Of a DNA stretch of 64,000 nt, positions 40,403 to 49,403 are shown in pieces; position 1 is the first letter of the stretch, and each line of letters begins with the position of its first letter. The stretch is from Methanothermobacter sp. (GTDB taxonomy: Archaea > Methanobacteriota > Methanobacteria > Methanobacteriales > DSM-23052), in NCBI GenBank assembly GCA_030055615.1, contig JASFYN010000001.1:327267-391266 (forward strand). Reading direction: 5' to 3'. The position numbers and the translations under genes are program-made. The notes under the pieces were generated by a model. That model searched no databases, was not told the DNA's origin, and saw only the letters and a list, made by a program, of their open reading frames with translations.

Positions 40403-41320
40403 GTGTTCATTTCAAAATTCGAGAAACTCAAAAGATTGGAGAAGATGGGGTACAGATTCGTTGGCGAAAATGCGCATGCAGCAGTGAAGACTTGTCTGTG
40501 GACAAAAAAGAGCATATTAGATGAGGGAACATGTTACAAACAGAAATTTTATGGTATCAAAAGCCACAGATGCCTGCAAATGTCCCCAAGCGTATTCTTC
40601 TGTCAACAAAAGTGTCTTTTTTGTTGGAGAGACCTTAGATACACGAAAACGGAATGGGATGGGGACTATGATGAACCAGCGGATATAATAGATGCTTGTA
40701 TAAACGCTCAAAGAAGCTTGCTTTGCGGATTCTTCGGGAACGAAAAAGCCAACAAGGAAAAACTCCTTGAAGCACAAGAACCCAATAATGCAGCTATATC
40801 ACTAGCTGGGGAACCGCTATTATATCCAATGATAAACGAACTGATCGCAGAATTCCATAAAAGGAAATTCACGACATTCTTAGTTACCAATGGTATCAAT
40901 TACAAGGCACTTGAAAATCTTTCAGAAGAACCCACCCAACTCTACATTTCACTAGACGCACCCTCCAAGAAAATTCACAAGAAACTTTGCCGACCGCAAA
41001 CAGAAAATGCATGGGAGCATCTGAACAGATCATTAGAATTACTCCCAAGTTTCAACTGTCGAAAAGTTCTGAGGATAACAGCAGTTAACGGAAAGAACAT
41101 GACAAAACCAGGTGGCTACGCATCACTTATCAAAAAGGCCCAGCCAGACTTCGTGGAAGTAAAAGCTTACATGTATCTTGGATATTCACGTCAAAGATTA
41201 GAAATGGAAAACATGCCATTATTCTTTGAAGTTTATGAATTCGCAGATAAAATAGCTAAACTAACCAACATGGACATAATCGATAAATCAAAAGAAAGCA
41301 GAGTAGTACTCTTAAGCTAA
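40403..41320 (+). CDS. taw1: tRNA 4-demethylwyosine synthase (Taw1/TYW1 type)
   Basis: About 305 residues. A radical SAM enzyme that condenses pyruvate with N1-methylguanosine 37 of tRNA-Phe to form the wyosine ring. The SAM cluster motif is CQQKCLFC near residue 79. The second cluster's cysteines are present in KTCLW, GTCYK and HRCLQ. SLAGEPLLYP and YISLDAP are also typical. The GTG at 40403 is chosen because GGTGG lies 6 bases before it; a GTG ten codons upstream has no such site. Wyosine derivatives keep the reading frame at the ribosome. Confidence 0.93.
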   Translation: MFISKFEKLKRLEKMGYRFVGENAHAAVKTCLWTKKSILDEGTCYKQKFYGIKSHRCLQMSPSVFFCQQKCLFCWRDLRYTKTEWDGDYDEPADIIDACINAQRSLLCGFFGNEKANKEKLLEAQEPNNAAISLAGEPLLYPMINELIAEFHKRKFTTFLVTNGINYKALENLSEEPTQLYISLDAPSKKIHKKLCRPQTENAWEHLNRSLELLPSFNCRKVLRITAVNGKNMTKPGGYASLIKKAQPDFVEVKAYMYLGYSRQRLEMENMPLFFEVYEFADKIAKLTNMDIIDKSKESRVVLLS

Positions 41321-41334
41321 ATTGGAGGATTTTA

Positions 41335-42168
41335 ATGAAATACATCATATTGGCTCTAATACTCTTGATATTCTCTGTTTATGGGACTTCAGGACTTTCG
41401 ATTACAATAGGAGAGACTACCTACAACAATCCAGAGTATAAAAAGGCCGTGATGGATTATTTCCAATCAAAAACAGATAAAAATATAAAAGATGTTAATA
41501 TAGAGATTATCACAGCCCAAGATGTTAATAGGATATCCGAGGATGTTACAGGCAAAGTATATAATCCAGATCAGATATTTTCATGTGCTATGGTTGATCT
41601 GGACAATGATAATCTTACAATAGTCGTTGATGAGAGTAAAATAAAGAATGTAACACCTCAAATGTATGCGAACAGTTTAAAATCCGCTGGTATAGAAAAG
41701 GGTTATGTCGTGGTTTCATCCCCATTATCAGTATCTGGAGAAACAGCTCTCATGAGCATATTCAGATCCTATGAGATCCTAATAGGGGCTAAGATACCAG
41801 ATGATGTTAAAAAAGCATCCCTTAAGGAAATGTACCTTCAAACCAAACTAGTTAATGAAACTGGTGAAGACGGTGATACTATCGCCCAGTTAATTAGTGA
41901 AGTTAAAAATAGTACAGAATCTGAAGATATAGATGATACCCAGAAGATAAAAGAGAAAGTCACCCAAACCGCAGATAAACTAGATATTGATCTAACGAAT
42001 ACCCAGATAGAGGAAATATCACAAGTAATCGCAAACTCACAGAAAGTACATGGATTAGCCACCAACTTCAAAAAGAAATATAAAACTCGTAGCGCTGGAT
42101 TAGAAGATCAATTATATTCATGGTTGCAAAGTCGCTATGATTATCTAATAGATCTACTATCAACATGA
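41335..42168 (+). CDS. Exported DUF1002-like protein
   Basis: A 277-residue protein with a signal peptide (residues 1-20). The core (about 40-190) has the DUF1002 pattern: an acidic/Val-rich strand, IFSCAMVDLD, then VVVSSPLSVSGETALMSIFRSYE. The C-terminal 90 residues are helical and charged. Function unknown; related YpuA-type proteins are envelope-linked. GGAGG precedes the ATG by 7 bases. It follows taw1 by 14 bases and precedes a membrane protein by 14 bases, so the three may be one operon. Confidence 0.75.
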   Translation: MKYIILALILLIFSVYGTSGLSITIGETTYNNPEYKKAVMDYFQSKTDKNIKDVNIEIITAQDVNRISEDVTGKVYNPDQIFSCAMVDLDNDNLTIVVDESKIKNVTPQMYANSLKSAGIEKGYVVVSSPLSVSGETALMSIFRSYEILIGAKIPDDVKKASLKEMYLQTKLVNETGEDGDTIAQLISEVKNSTESEDIDDTQKIKEKVTQTADKLDIDLTNTQIEEISQVIANSQKVHGLATNFKKKYKTRSAGLEDQLYSWLQSRYDYLIDLLST

Positions 42169-42182
42169 ACTAGGAGATTAAC

Positions 42183-43268
42183 ATGTTAATAGCAAAGAAC
42201 AACCTTCAGTTCATCATAGAAGTTGCCATAATAATCCATGCCGGTTTAATAATATTATTCAATCTAGTGGGAGTTTCCCTGAGCTTAGTCCTCTTTCTAG
42301 GCACTCTTCTCACAATGTTATTCGCCTTCTTATTCTCTGCTGACACCATCCTATTAATTTTACCGTTATTCACACATCAAGAATTTACACACCCGTTCGG
42401 CCCATTCGCAGTCCTATCATGGGTTAGTGTACTTGCAGCGTCAAATCTCTTATCAGAGGCTGGTATACGTTCAACTTCTATCAAAACACTAAATTACATC
42501 CTATTTTTCGTCATAGCAATTGCAGGGGGTTTAATGCACCGTTCATTCCTTCTTTTATGGTTCCTTGGAGGGGCCATAGGATATTATATAATGTCTAAAA
42601 GTTTCAGAAGGAGTGCGAGGATAACAAGAAAATCGATCATAGGGTTCATATCAGCCCTTATAGGCGGATTCGCGCTCATGGAATTCTTAGCAAAGATACT
42701 TGACATGCCAGTTTTAAGCCCACTTCTTAGAATTACAAGGCTGGAAAATTATACTCTCCCCAGTTTAAAGTTAGTCCTTACAAAGACAACATTTTGGGGC
42801 CATGTAGTGGGATCCTGCTATTGGAAGTCAGAGTGTCTAGGCGGGGCTGATGGTTATATAACACTCCCAGTGACCCTAATCCACGAGTTAGGATTACCTT
42901 ACCATATCTTTTATGGTGTGCTTATCTATAAGAAGGATTATATAGATTATATGCTACCAGGTATATTTGCAGTATCCTTTGACGCTGGATATTTCGGTCT
43001 TTTGTTCCTTTTATCATGGGTGCTTATAGTGACTATCACAGGACTTCAAGTCCTCAGAATATACAGAGAGAAGAGATTTAATGGTAGTAGAAGATATCTT
43101 GGAAGAGAAGCCCTCCTTATAGGTTCTCTTTCGGCTTTTCTGACGCAGAGCATCATCGGACTTTTCTTGTTTAATCGTTCATTCAATTCGTCAGCACTTC
43201 TCACTTATATTATATTATCTGCTCTTGTAATGGCGCATTCCATAAATGTTAAGAGGAGGATATCATAG
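42183..43268 (+). CDS. Polytopic membrane protein of unknown function
   Basis: A 361-residue protein with about eight to ten membrane helices. A long non-helical loop near residues 190-260 contains two Cys (GSCYWKSECLGGADGYITLPVTLIHELGL). The hydrophobic plan with a large extracytoplasmic loop resembles O-antigen-ligase/polymerase-like or other envelope proteins, but no diagnostic motif was found. AGGAG lies 8 bases before the ATG. Same strand and close behind the DUF1002 gene, facing sucC end to end. Confidence 0.6.
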   Translation: MLIAKNNLQFIIEVAIIIHAGLIILFNLVGVSLSLVLFLGTLLTMLFAFLFSADTILLILPLFTHQEFTHPFGPFAVLSWVSVLAASNLLSEAGIRSTSIKTLNYILFFVIAIAGGLMHRSFLLLWFLGGAIGYYIMSKSFRRSARITRKSIIGFISALIGGFALMEFLAKILDMPVLSPLLRITRLENYTLPSLKLVLTKTTFWGHVVGSCYWKSECLGGADGYITLPVTLIHELGLPYHIFYGVLIYKKDYIDYMLPGIFAVSFDAGYFGLLFLLSWVLIVTITGLQVLRIYREKRFNGSRRYLGREALLIGSLSAFLTQSIIGLFLFNRSFNSSALLTYIILSALVMAHSINVKRRIS

Positions 43269-43270
43269 AC

Positions 43271-44374
43271 TTATAGTTTCCTCGCGATTTCAACAGCCTT
43301 TGCAGCGGCCTTTTCAAGTGATGTTTCGAATGGTATCCCAGCTTCTTTGAGGATTCTCTGCCCTTCTTCTTCGTTCGTACCCGTAAGCCTTATTACAAGA
43401 GGTATATCCCTTTCAGCATCCTTTAGAGCTTCAACAACACCCTTTGCCACGTCATCTGCTCTTGTTATACCCCCGAGCACGTTTAAGAAGACAACATCAA
43501 CCTTAGGATATGATATTACATGGTTGATCGCCTTTCTTATAATTTCTGGAGAAGCACCACCCCCTATATCGAGGAATGTTGCGGGTTCCCCACCTTGCAA
43601 TTTTATAAGATCCATTGCTGTTAATGTGAGCCCTGCACCATTCCCTATAACTGCTATGTTACCGTCCAATTTAACAAAAGCGAATTCGCTAGTCTTATAC
43701 TCCTCCTGTTCTCTGAATTCCGGATGTCTGAATATAGAATCATCATCAATTTCGAGTTTGGCATCAACTGCGATCAGATTACCTTCAGAAAGGACAAGTG
43801 GGTTTATCTCAGCGAGAAGCGCATCATATTTTCTGAAAAGATTATAGAGTCTCCAGATTATGCCACCCACTTGGCCTATGAGTTTACCTTCCATGCCCAT
43901 TTTCCGGGCAATTTCCCTAGCCTCATAGGGTAAGAATTCCCCAAGAGGATCGACATAATACTTAATTATCTTTTCTGGGTGTTCGCGGGCAAGTTCTTCT
44001 ATTTCAACACCACCTTCGCTACTTGCCATTATAAGGGGTTTTTTCATTGTCCTGTCAACTATAATGCTAACATAAAATTCTTGTTCAATGGGGATCTTCT
44101 CTTCTACAAGGACCTTCTCTATCTTCTCGCCTTTAATCGAAGAGGATAAAAGTTCTTCACTGACTTTGTAGGCGCTTTCTGGGTTTTCAGCAAATCTTAT
44201 ACCGCCGGCCTTGCCCCTGCCCCCTGTGAGGATTTGTGATTTTATAGCAACTGGCTTCCCTAATCTTTTAGCTATTTTCTCAACATCTTCTGGCGTGTTG
44301 GCCACACCCCCATCTGGTGTGGGTATGCCCTCTTTTCTAAAGAGTTCCTTGGCATTATATTCATATAATTTCAT
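43271..44374 (-). CDS. sucC: Succinyl-CoA synthetase (ADP-forming) beta subunit
   Basis: A 367-residue ATP-grasp subunit. Motifs: KSQILTGGRGKAGGIRFAE (nucleotide loop), a Mg2+-binding NPLV near residue 192, LDIGGGASPEII and NVLGGITRADDVAKG near the C-terminus (CoA/dimer region). It makes succinyl-CoA from succinate, the substrate of the Kor complex encoded just upstream. The ATGA overlap with korC shows translational coupling. The alpha subunit sucD is not in this window. Confidence 0.95.
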   Translation of the reverse strand: MKLYEYNAKELFRKEGIPTPDGGVANTPEDVEKIAKRLGKPVAIKSQILTGGRGKAGGIRFAENPESAYKVSEELLSSSIKGEKIEKVLVEEKIPIEQEFYVSIIVDRTMKKPLIMASSEGGVEIEELAREHPEKIIKYYVDPLGEFLPYEAREIARKMGMEGKLIGQVGGIIWRLYNLFRKYDALLAEINPLVLSEGNLIAVDAKLEIDDDSIFRHPEFREQEEYKTSEFAFVKLDGNIAVIGNGAGLTLTAMDLIKLQGGEPATFLDIGGGASPEIIRKAINHVISYPKVDVVFLNVLGGITRADDVAKGVVEALKDAERDIPLVIRLTGTNEEEGQRILKEAGIPFETSLEKAAAKAVEIARKL

Positions 44375-44934
44375 CTGGGATCCCCCACTTCTAGTATTCT
44401 TTTCCCGGCTTCGAATGCTTCAAGGTTCTTCTTCTCAGTTCCTGGTGGCACACTATCATCTATGGCCTTTTTAGCCGCCTGGTCACTGATTACCTTAGTA
44501 GCCTTTGTGAGGGCTCCTATCATCACCATATTAGCAACTATTGGGATGCCTATCTTCTCTTTTGCGGTTCTAGTAGCCGGGGCCCTATAATATTTTATCT
44601 TTTTTTTCTTGATGAAATCTTTTATCTCTTCTTCTTTGATCATGTCAGGGTCGGCTATTAGTGTGGCTCCAGTTTTCAGATCATCTAAATAGGTTATAAG
44701 GGCTTCGTGTGACATTGCCACGAATATGTCAGGTTCGCGGACCTTTGGATAGTCTATTTCCCTATCACTTATAACTACTTCAGATCTGGATGCACCACCT
44801 CTTGCTTCTGGGCCATATGATTGTGTTTGCACAGCATGGAGTTCATCATATAAACTTGCGGCTTTTCCTATCACTATCCCCGCCAAGACAACACCTTGAC
44901 CCCCGAAACCTGCGATTCTAATCTCCTTTCTCAC
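44371..44934 (-). CDS. korC: 2-oxoglutarate:ferredoxin oxidoreductase gamma subunit
   Basis: About 187 residues. The gamma subunit has the family motifs RIAGFGGQGVVLAGIV at the N-terminus and TQSYGPEARGGASRSEVVIS near 45. The GTG start is chosen because GATGAT lies 5 bases before it and it gives the remembered MRKEIRI start; an ATG three codons upstream overlaps the korB end. Part of korDABC-sucC, which reductively carboxylates succinyl-CoA to 2-oxoglutarate for glutamate synthesis. Confidence 0.93.
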   Translation of the reverse strand: MRKEIRIAGFGGQGVVLAGIVIGKAASLYDELHAVQTQSYGPEARGGASRSEVVISDREIDYPKVREPDIFVAMSHEALITYLDDLKTGATLIADPDMIKEEEIKDFIKKKKIKYYRAPATRTAKEKIGIPIVANMVMIGALTKATKVISDQAAKKAIDDSVPPGTEKKNLEAFEAGKRILEVGDPR

Positions 44935-44939
44935 TTCGA

Positions 44940-45794
44940 TCATCCCCTATAAGCTGATTTTATCGATTTGAATCTTTCACCACACTTTTCCTCTATGAGG
45001 TCATAGATTACAGTGGTCAGCTCTTCCTTTTCTTCTTTTACAAAGTCTCCCACGATTATTTTACCCTCCAGTTCCTCTGGGTCCATCTTCAAGGCTTTTC
45101 TCCTATTTATGCTATTGTCTTTCATCCAGTGTAGCATCTCAACAGGGGATCTCATACGATTTTTACGGCCGAAATATGTTGGACATTGTGATAACACTTC
45201 TATAAAGGAGAATCCTTTATTTTCAAAGCCTCTTCTAATGGAATTTGCAAGTTGTAATGGATGGGCTGTTGTCCACCTGGCGACATAACTGGCTCCCGCG
45301 GCTTTCACAAGCTCGGCCAAATCAAAGGGTGCTTCAATGGCACCGTAGGGTGCTGTGGTACCATAACTTCCACGGGGGGAGGTTGGGCTTATCTGGCCAC
45401 CGGTCATGCCATAAATGTTATTGTTTATACAGATTACTGTGAGGTCGATGTTTCTCCTGGCGCCATGGATGAGATGATTACCCCCTATTGCAGCGGCATC
45501 CCCGTCACCTGTGAAGACTACAACGTCAAGGGTGGGGTTTCCTAATTTGAGTCCAGTGGCGAATGCTATTGGCCTTCCATGTGTTGTATGGAGGGAGTCG
45601 CATTTCACATAACCTGGGATCCTTGATGAGCAGCCGATACCAGATACTAGGACTATATTTTTGAAGTCAATCTTTGCAAGTTCCATGCCTTTGAAGAATG
45701 TGTTCATTACTATGCCATTTCCACATCCTGCGCAGAAAATGTGTGGGAGCCTATCTTTTCTCAGGTATTTTAAGTATGGATTTTTAATGGTCAT
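44940..45794 (-). CDS. korB: 2-oxoglutarate:ferredoxin oxidoreductase beta subunit
   Basis: A 284-residue thiamine-diphosphate subunit: FCAGCGNGIV with cysteines, FTGDGDAAAIGGNHLIHGARRN and a CINNNIYGMTGGQ stretch (the GDG-x-NN pyrophosphate motif). Ends in the ProArgGly-type tail of the family. GGAGG upstream. Overlaps korC's upstream ATG by 4 bases. Confidence 0.95.
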   Translation of the reverse strand: MTIKNPYLKYLRKDRLPHIFCAGCGNGIVMNTFFKGMELAKIDFKNIVLVSGIGCSSRIPGYVKCDSLHTTHGRPIAFATGLKLGNPTLDVVVFTGDGDAAAIGGNHLIHGARRNIDLTVICINNNIYGMTGGQISPTSPRGSYGTTAPYGAIEAPFDLAELVKAAGASYVARWTTAHPLQLANSIRRGFENKGFSFIEVLSQCPTYFGRKNRMRSPVEMLHWMKDNSINRRKALKMDPEELEGKIIVGDFVKEEKEELTTVIYDLIEEKCGERFKSIKSAYRG

Positions 45795-45807
45795 TAGGGG
45801 GATCCTC

Positions 45808-46935
45808 CTAGATCATGGATTTTATTTTGGCCTTTATTTCATCTGGGTTATGTATTTCCCCACCCAATTTTGGAAGGAGTTCGACTTCCGCCATGCCATT
45901 AGCCGCTCTTTGAACTTCATAGAAGATCTGTCCAAGGTTCATTTCCACGACAAGTAATTTATCAGCTGTTTCGGCGACCTTTCTCACTTCGTCTTCTGGG
46001 AAGGGCCATGGTGTGTCTATTTTCATATAACCTACCTTGTAGCCTTCTTTTCTCAAATCTTTTATGGCTGTTGCAACAGAGCGGCTAGGGGCTCCATATG
46101 ATATGGTTATAAGATCTGCATCTTCTGTATGGGAGTTTTTAACCCTAATTATATCTTTTTGGTGGTTGAGTATCTTGTCACATAATCTTTTCACGAGCCT
46201 TTCATGGCCTTCAGGGTTTGAAGCGTCAGGGTATCCTTTTTCGTCGTGTGTGAGTCCAGTGACAGGGATGTTGTAACCTTCACCGAATGGGGGCATTGGT
46301 GTCGTCCCATCAGCCCTTGCTTTGAATGGTACGAACTCTTTGGGGTCTTCTTGGGGTCTTTTTCTTTTTATAATTTTCACTTTGTCTGGGATTGTTATCT
46401 TTTCTCGCATGTGGCCCACTATTTCATCGGCCATCACCATTACCGGTATTCTGTACTTTTCTGAAAAATTAAACGCTTCTATGGTGAAATCGAAGCATTC
46501 TTGGACTGATGAGGGTGCTAAGGCTATGATTTCATAATCTCCGTGGGATCCCCAGCGGGCTTGCATCATGTCACTCTGGGAAGCCATTGTAGGTTGGCCT
46601 GTTGAAGGCGAACCCCTCTGGACATCTATAACTACTAGGGGTGTTTCTGTCATGGCGGCATAGCCTATATGTTCTTGCATGAGTGAAAATCCCGGGCCTG
46701 AAGTGGCTGTCATCCCCTTTAGACCGCTCCAGGCAGCTCCTATCACAGCTCCTAGCGCTCCTATCTCATCCTCCATTTGTATGAAAATGCCACCCTCCCT
46801 TGGCAAGAGTAAGGCCATTTCCTCGGCTATCTCGGTTGATGGGGTTATTGGGTAACCTGCGAAGAATCTGCACCCTGCTTTTATAGCCCCTCTTGCACAT
46901 GCCTGGTTTCCCTGTATGAAGTATTCTTCAACCAT
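45808..46935 (-). CDS. korA: 2-oxoglutarate:ferredoxin oxidoreductase alpha subunit
   Basis: About 375 residues, binding the 2-oxo acid. Motifs: GNQACARGAIKAGCRFFAGYPITPSTEIAE at the start, GPGFSLMQEHIGYAAMTETPLVVIDVQRGSPSTGQPT near 80-120 and an end with the NLGQIFYEVQRA helix. The start is placed at the second Met because GGTGG lies 6 bases before it. It overlaps the korD end by 8 bases. Confidence 0.95.
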   Translation of the reverse strand: MVEEYFIQGNQACARGAIKAGCRFFAGYPITPSTEIAEEMALLLPREGGIFIQMEDEIGALGAVIGAAWSGLKGMTATSGPGFSLMQEHIGYAAMTETPLVVIDVQRGSPSTGQPTMASQSDMMQARWGSHGDYEIIALAPSSVQECFDFTIEAFNFSEKYRIPVMVMADEIVGHMREKITIPDKVKIIKRKRPQEDPKEFVPFKARADGTTPMPPFGEGYNIPVTGLTHDEKGYPDASNPEGHERLVKRLCDKILNHQKDIIRVKNSHTEDADLITISYGAPSRSVATAIKDLRKEGYKVGYMKIDTPWPFPEDEVRKVAETADKLLVVEMNLGQIFYEVQRAANGMAEVELLPKLGGEIHNPDEIKAKIKSMI

Positions 46936-47131
46936 TTTCATCCACCGCTATGGCTTGATCTGGGCAGAATAAAATACATATCTTGCATTTCTTACATTTA
47001 TCCTCATTTTTAGGTACTGGGACGTAGACTCCCCTTTTATTTAATGTATCGGATTCTTCATAGACTTTTTCGGGGCAGAATTCTATGCATATGTTACATC
47101 CCTTGCAGAGTTCAGGATTTATACGTATCAT
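46928..47131 (-). CDS. korD: 2-oxoglutarate:ferredoxin oxidoreductase delta (ferredoxin) subunit
   Basis: About 67 residues with two 4Fe-4S motifs: CKGCNICIEFCP and CKKCKICILFCPDQAI. It passes electrons between ferredoxin and the catalytic subunits. The ATG giving MIRINPEL is preferred over a TTG five codons upstream, which would lie at the expected transcript start. First gene of korDABC-sucC. Confidence 0.94.
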   Translation of the reverse strand: MIRINPELCKGCNICIEFCPEKVYEESDTLNKRGVYVPVPKNEDKCKKCKICILFCPDQAIAVDENG

Positions 47132-47163
47132 AGGACATCTTCCCAAAATCCCTTTTTTCTATA

Positions 47164-47177
47164 CCCTTATAATATTA
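47164..47177 (-). promoter_or_regulatory. TATA box of korDABC-sucC
   Basis: TAATATTATAAGG on the minus strand, about 40 bases before the korD ATG. A start 25 bases downstream gives a leader of 15 bases or so. Confidence 0.55.
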
Positions 47178-47282
47178 CTTGACATTTAACTTATTCGGCG
47201 ATAACCTTCTAAGTAATGGTGTGGCCAATATAACATTCTCAATAAGAGGGCGAATAAAAGAGTGGTATGATTCTTTCCTTGT

Positions 47283-47648
47283 TCATTCTTCTTTTACATT
47301 TTCCACATAGATGAGTGGATATTTGAGTCTATCAATGTATTTCATCCGTATAATGGCCTTCACATTCTTGAACTTTGAGGTTATCTTAACGTCTAACATT
47401 CTCCCTTCTAGTGAAACATATCCAAACTCATTTTCAGCATCATCTAAATTTATTTCAACTTTAACATCCTCTATATTTGGTTGAAGTTTTATGGAATCCT
47501 CGATAGCTGTTTTAAGCGATTCTAGGGTATCCTGATTTACTGGGGTGCCGATGAATTGATGGAAAAGGGCACCCATACTTATAGCACCCTCAAATATAGC
47601 CCTCTCCCTATTAGAAAGGCACTTAAAATATTCATCTATACTACTCAT
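47283..47648 (-). CDS. mptD: 7,8-dihydroneopterin aldolase, archaeal MptD type
   Basis: A 121-residue protein of the archaeal DUF372/MptD family. It cleaves 7,8-dihydroneopterin to 6-hydroxymethyl-7,8-dihydropterin in tetrahydromethanopterin synthesis. The signature SNRERAIFEGAISMGALFHQFIGTPVN lies at residues 12-38. GGTGGG stands 7 bases before the ATG. Its start overlaps the sortase stop (ATGA), so it ends the asd-pssA-DUF515-surface protein-sortase run although its pathway is separate. Confidence 0.85.
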   Translation of the reverse strand: MSSIDEYFKCLSNRERAIFEGAISMGALFHQFIGTPVNQDTLESLKTAIEDSIKLQPNIEDVKVEINLDDAENEFGYVSLEGRMLDVKITSKFKNVKAIIRMKYIDRLKYPLIYVENVKEE

Positions 47649-48382
47649 AGATATCCCACCCAGAATCCCATTATATTATTTAATTCCCCGAGTTTCTCAG
47701 CTATAAACTCTGGGGGTGTTGGGAAAAGATAACCAAAAAAGAGAAAAAGGGTTAAAGCTGCTGTGGCCATGAATATAAATTTTCTATCTTCTTTCACGGG
47801 ATAAATTCTAGTAACTATGAGCCCCCCACCAAAGAAGGCGCCTATGATAAGAAGCGCATAATAGTTCTTAGGATTCTCAACCTTCAAATTTTTTTGGAAC
47901 GGTGAAATCTTGACAAGATCACATTCCACTATCAATCTTTCACTCATAGAACCAATAGGATGACAAGTTATAAGGAATAATTTATCCCCTTGATAGATTG
48001 ATATTAAATACGAAGCAGGAACGGTGAAGGACTTGTTCACAGTATACTCTGCCATCCCAATACCCGGCCAATTAAGATAAACTTTATCACCTTTCTTCAG
48101 TTTATCCAATTTAAAGAATGGGGATCCATACATTGTCCTATGACCAAAAAGGATGACAGTACCATTCCCAGGCTTAAATGATCTGGGCTCATGATAAACA
48201 CCATAAAAAACCGATTTATTATTAACCTCCTTTGTGAGGTTAATAGAGGGAATCTCCAAAATAGGGACATTAGGCTCTTTTTGTTTTATGTTGATCTCAG
48301 AAGCATAAAAACTCACCTCTATAAGGGCATAAAGGGATAGTATGAACATGCCAACTATTACCAAAACCGTTGATACTCTCAT
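47645..48382 (-). CDS. Sortase family transpeptidase
   Basis: A 245-residue membrane-anchored sortase. One N-terminal helix (about 5-25), the sortase barrel (about 38-160) and two C-terminal helices (about 172-192 and 205-222). The catalytic set is complete: His81 in LFGHRTMYGS, Cys140 in LFLITCHPIG and Arg149 in SERLIVECDL. Sortases cut a sorting signal and join the protein to an amine. The two C-terminal helices are unusual compared with Gram-positive class A enzymes. Neighbours include a likely substrate immediately upstream (48425-49375) and, further upstream, both archaetidylserine enzymes. GGTGGG precedes the ATG by 6 bases. Confidence 0.9.
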   Translation of the reverse strand: MRVSTVLVIVGMFILSLYALIEVSFYASEINIKQKEPNVPILEIPSINLTKEVNNKSVFYGVYHEPRSFKPGNGTVILFGHRTMYGSPFFKLDKLKKGDKVYLNWPGIGMAEYTVNKSFTVPASYLISIYQGDKLFLITCHPIGSMSERLIVECDLVKISPFQKNLKVENPKNYYALLIIGAFFGGGLIVTRIYPVKEDRKFIFMATAALTLFLFFGYLFPTPPEFIAEKLGELNNIMGFWVGYL

Positions 48383-48424
48383 TGTCTCCCACCAAAAAAA
48401 ATTGAAAATAAAAAGGAGGGGATT

Positions 48425-49375
48425 TTAACTTAACCTTGTATATGCTATGGCAGCCACCGTAACAAGAACACCTATCAACAACGGCCCCCATGGAGCCCCA
48501 GTCTCTCCACCAGGAACTGTAGTGGTCTTGTTACTAGGATACTCTCCGGCAGCAGCTCTCAAATTGGACTTAAGAGGCGTGCCATAATAACTGTAACCCT
48601 CACCGGCTCCTGCAGGCCACTCATAAGTGTATTCAAAATTCGAATAACTTCGACCTGGTAATGCAACATCCCATGCAGCAACATAAGCCCCTGGAACCGA
48701 TTCATAATCAATGAAGTCAACCTTTGGATAACTGTATGTAAGTTTTGAATTTGATGGTACGATAGGCGCCCTAACTATACCATAAACCCAATCATTATCA
48801 ATGTTTTTGAGGCTGAAACCAAATGTTCCAGTCCATTTCACGATCTTAAGATCAGGATTTAATGTTTCAAGCTCATTAGGCATAAACCATGAAGTGTAAA
48901 GTCCTGGTTCGCTCACAAGAGGCCAATAATATGTCGGATCCTCACCTGCGGGATAAAGATAACTAAGTTTGTCGCCGAATGGACCTGTTGCCTTTAATTC
49001 GAATGATACTGTCCTTGTTTGTCCAGGGTCTATTTCCCAGCCATAGTCCCCGCCAAGTTCTGGAAATCGTGATTTGGCCATTTTGACAGCTGGTGGATCG
49101 GTCCATTCAATCGTCCACTTTATTGTATCATTTATTGCAAGATGATCTTGGTATGCTTGGCCTATCTTGAAATAGTAGGGCCTGTTGGCTTTGTTTTTGA
49201 CTGTTACTTTTATGATCACCCAGAGACTATCCATTTGTAAGCTGGCTTTGGTATGGTTAACCCAGGTTTCTCCGCCAGTTTTATTTTGTGCAAAATCTGT
49301 TTCGGATGTGGCAAAGATCGAAAATAAAAAAATTGTAATTAATCCAACTAATAATATGTATCGTAGTCTATTCAT
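48425..49375 (-). CDS. Exported surface protein with sorting-signal-like tail
   Basis: About 316 residues. A signal peptide (MNRLRYILLVGLITIFLFSIFA) is followed by a beta-rich domain with many Trp, Tyr and Pro. The C-terminal end is tripartite: Thr-rich linker with VPGGETGA, a hydrophobic helix (PWGPLLIGVLVTVAAIAY) and basic TRLS. This is the plan of a sortase substrate; the sortase gene is next. The ATG at 49375 is used because GGGGGT lies 8 bases upstream and the hydrophobic signal begins there; an ATG 18 codons upstream adds a non-signal stretch. I do not recognise the main domain. Confidence 0.75.
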   Translation of the reverse strand: MNRLRYILLVGLITIFLFSIFATSETDFAQNKTGGETWVNHTKASLQMDSLWVIIKVTVKNKANRPYYFKIGQAYQDHLAINDTIKWTIEWTDPPAVKMAKSRFPELGGDYGWEIDPGQTRTVSFELKATGPFGDKLSYLYPAGEDPTYYWPLVSEPGLYTSWFMPNELETLNPDLKIVKWTGTFGFSLKNIDNDWVYGIVRAPIVPSNSKLTYSYPKVDFIDYESVPGAYVAAWDVALPGRSYSNFEYTYEWPAGAGEGYSYYGTPLKSNLRAAAGEYPSNKTTTVPGGETGAPWGPLLIGVLVTVAAIAYTRLS

Positions 49376-49403
49376 CCAAATTAACCCCCAAACCATTATT
49401 TTT

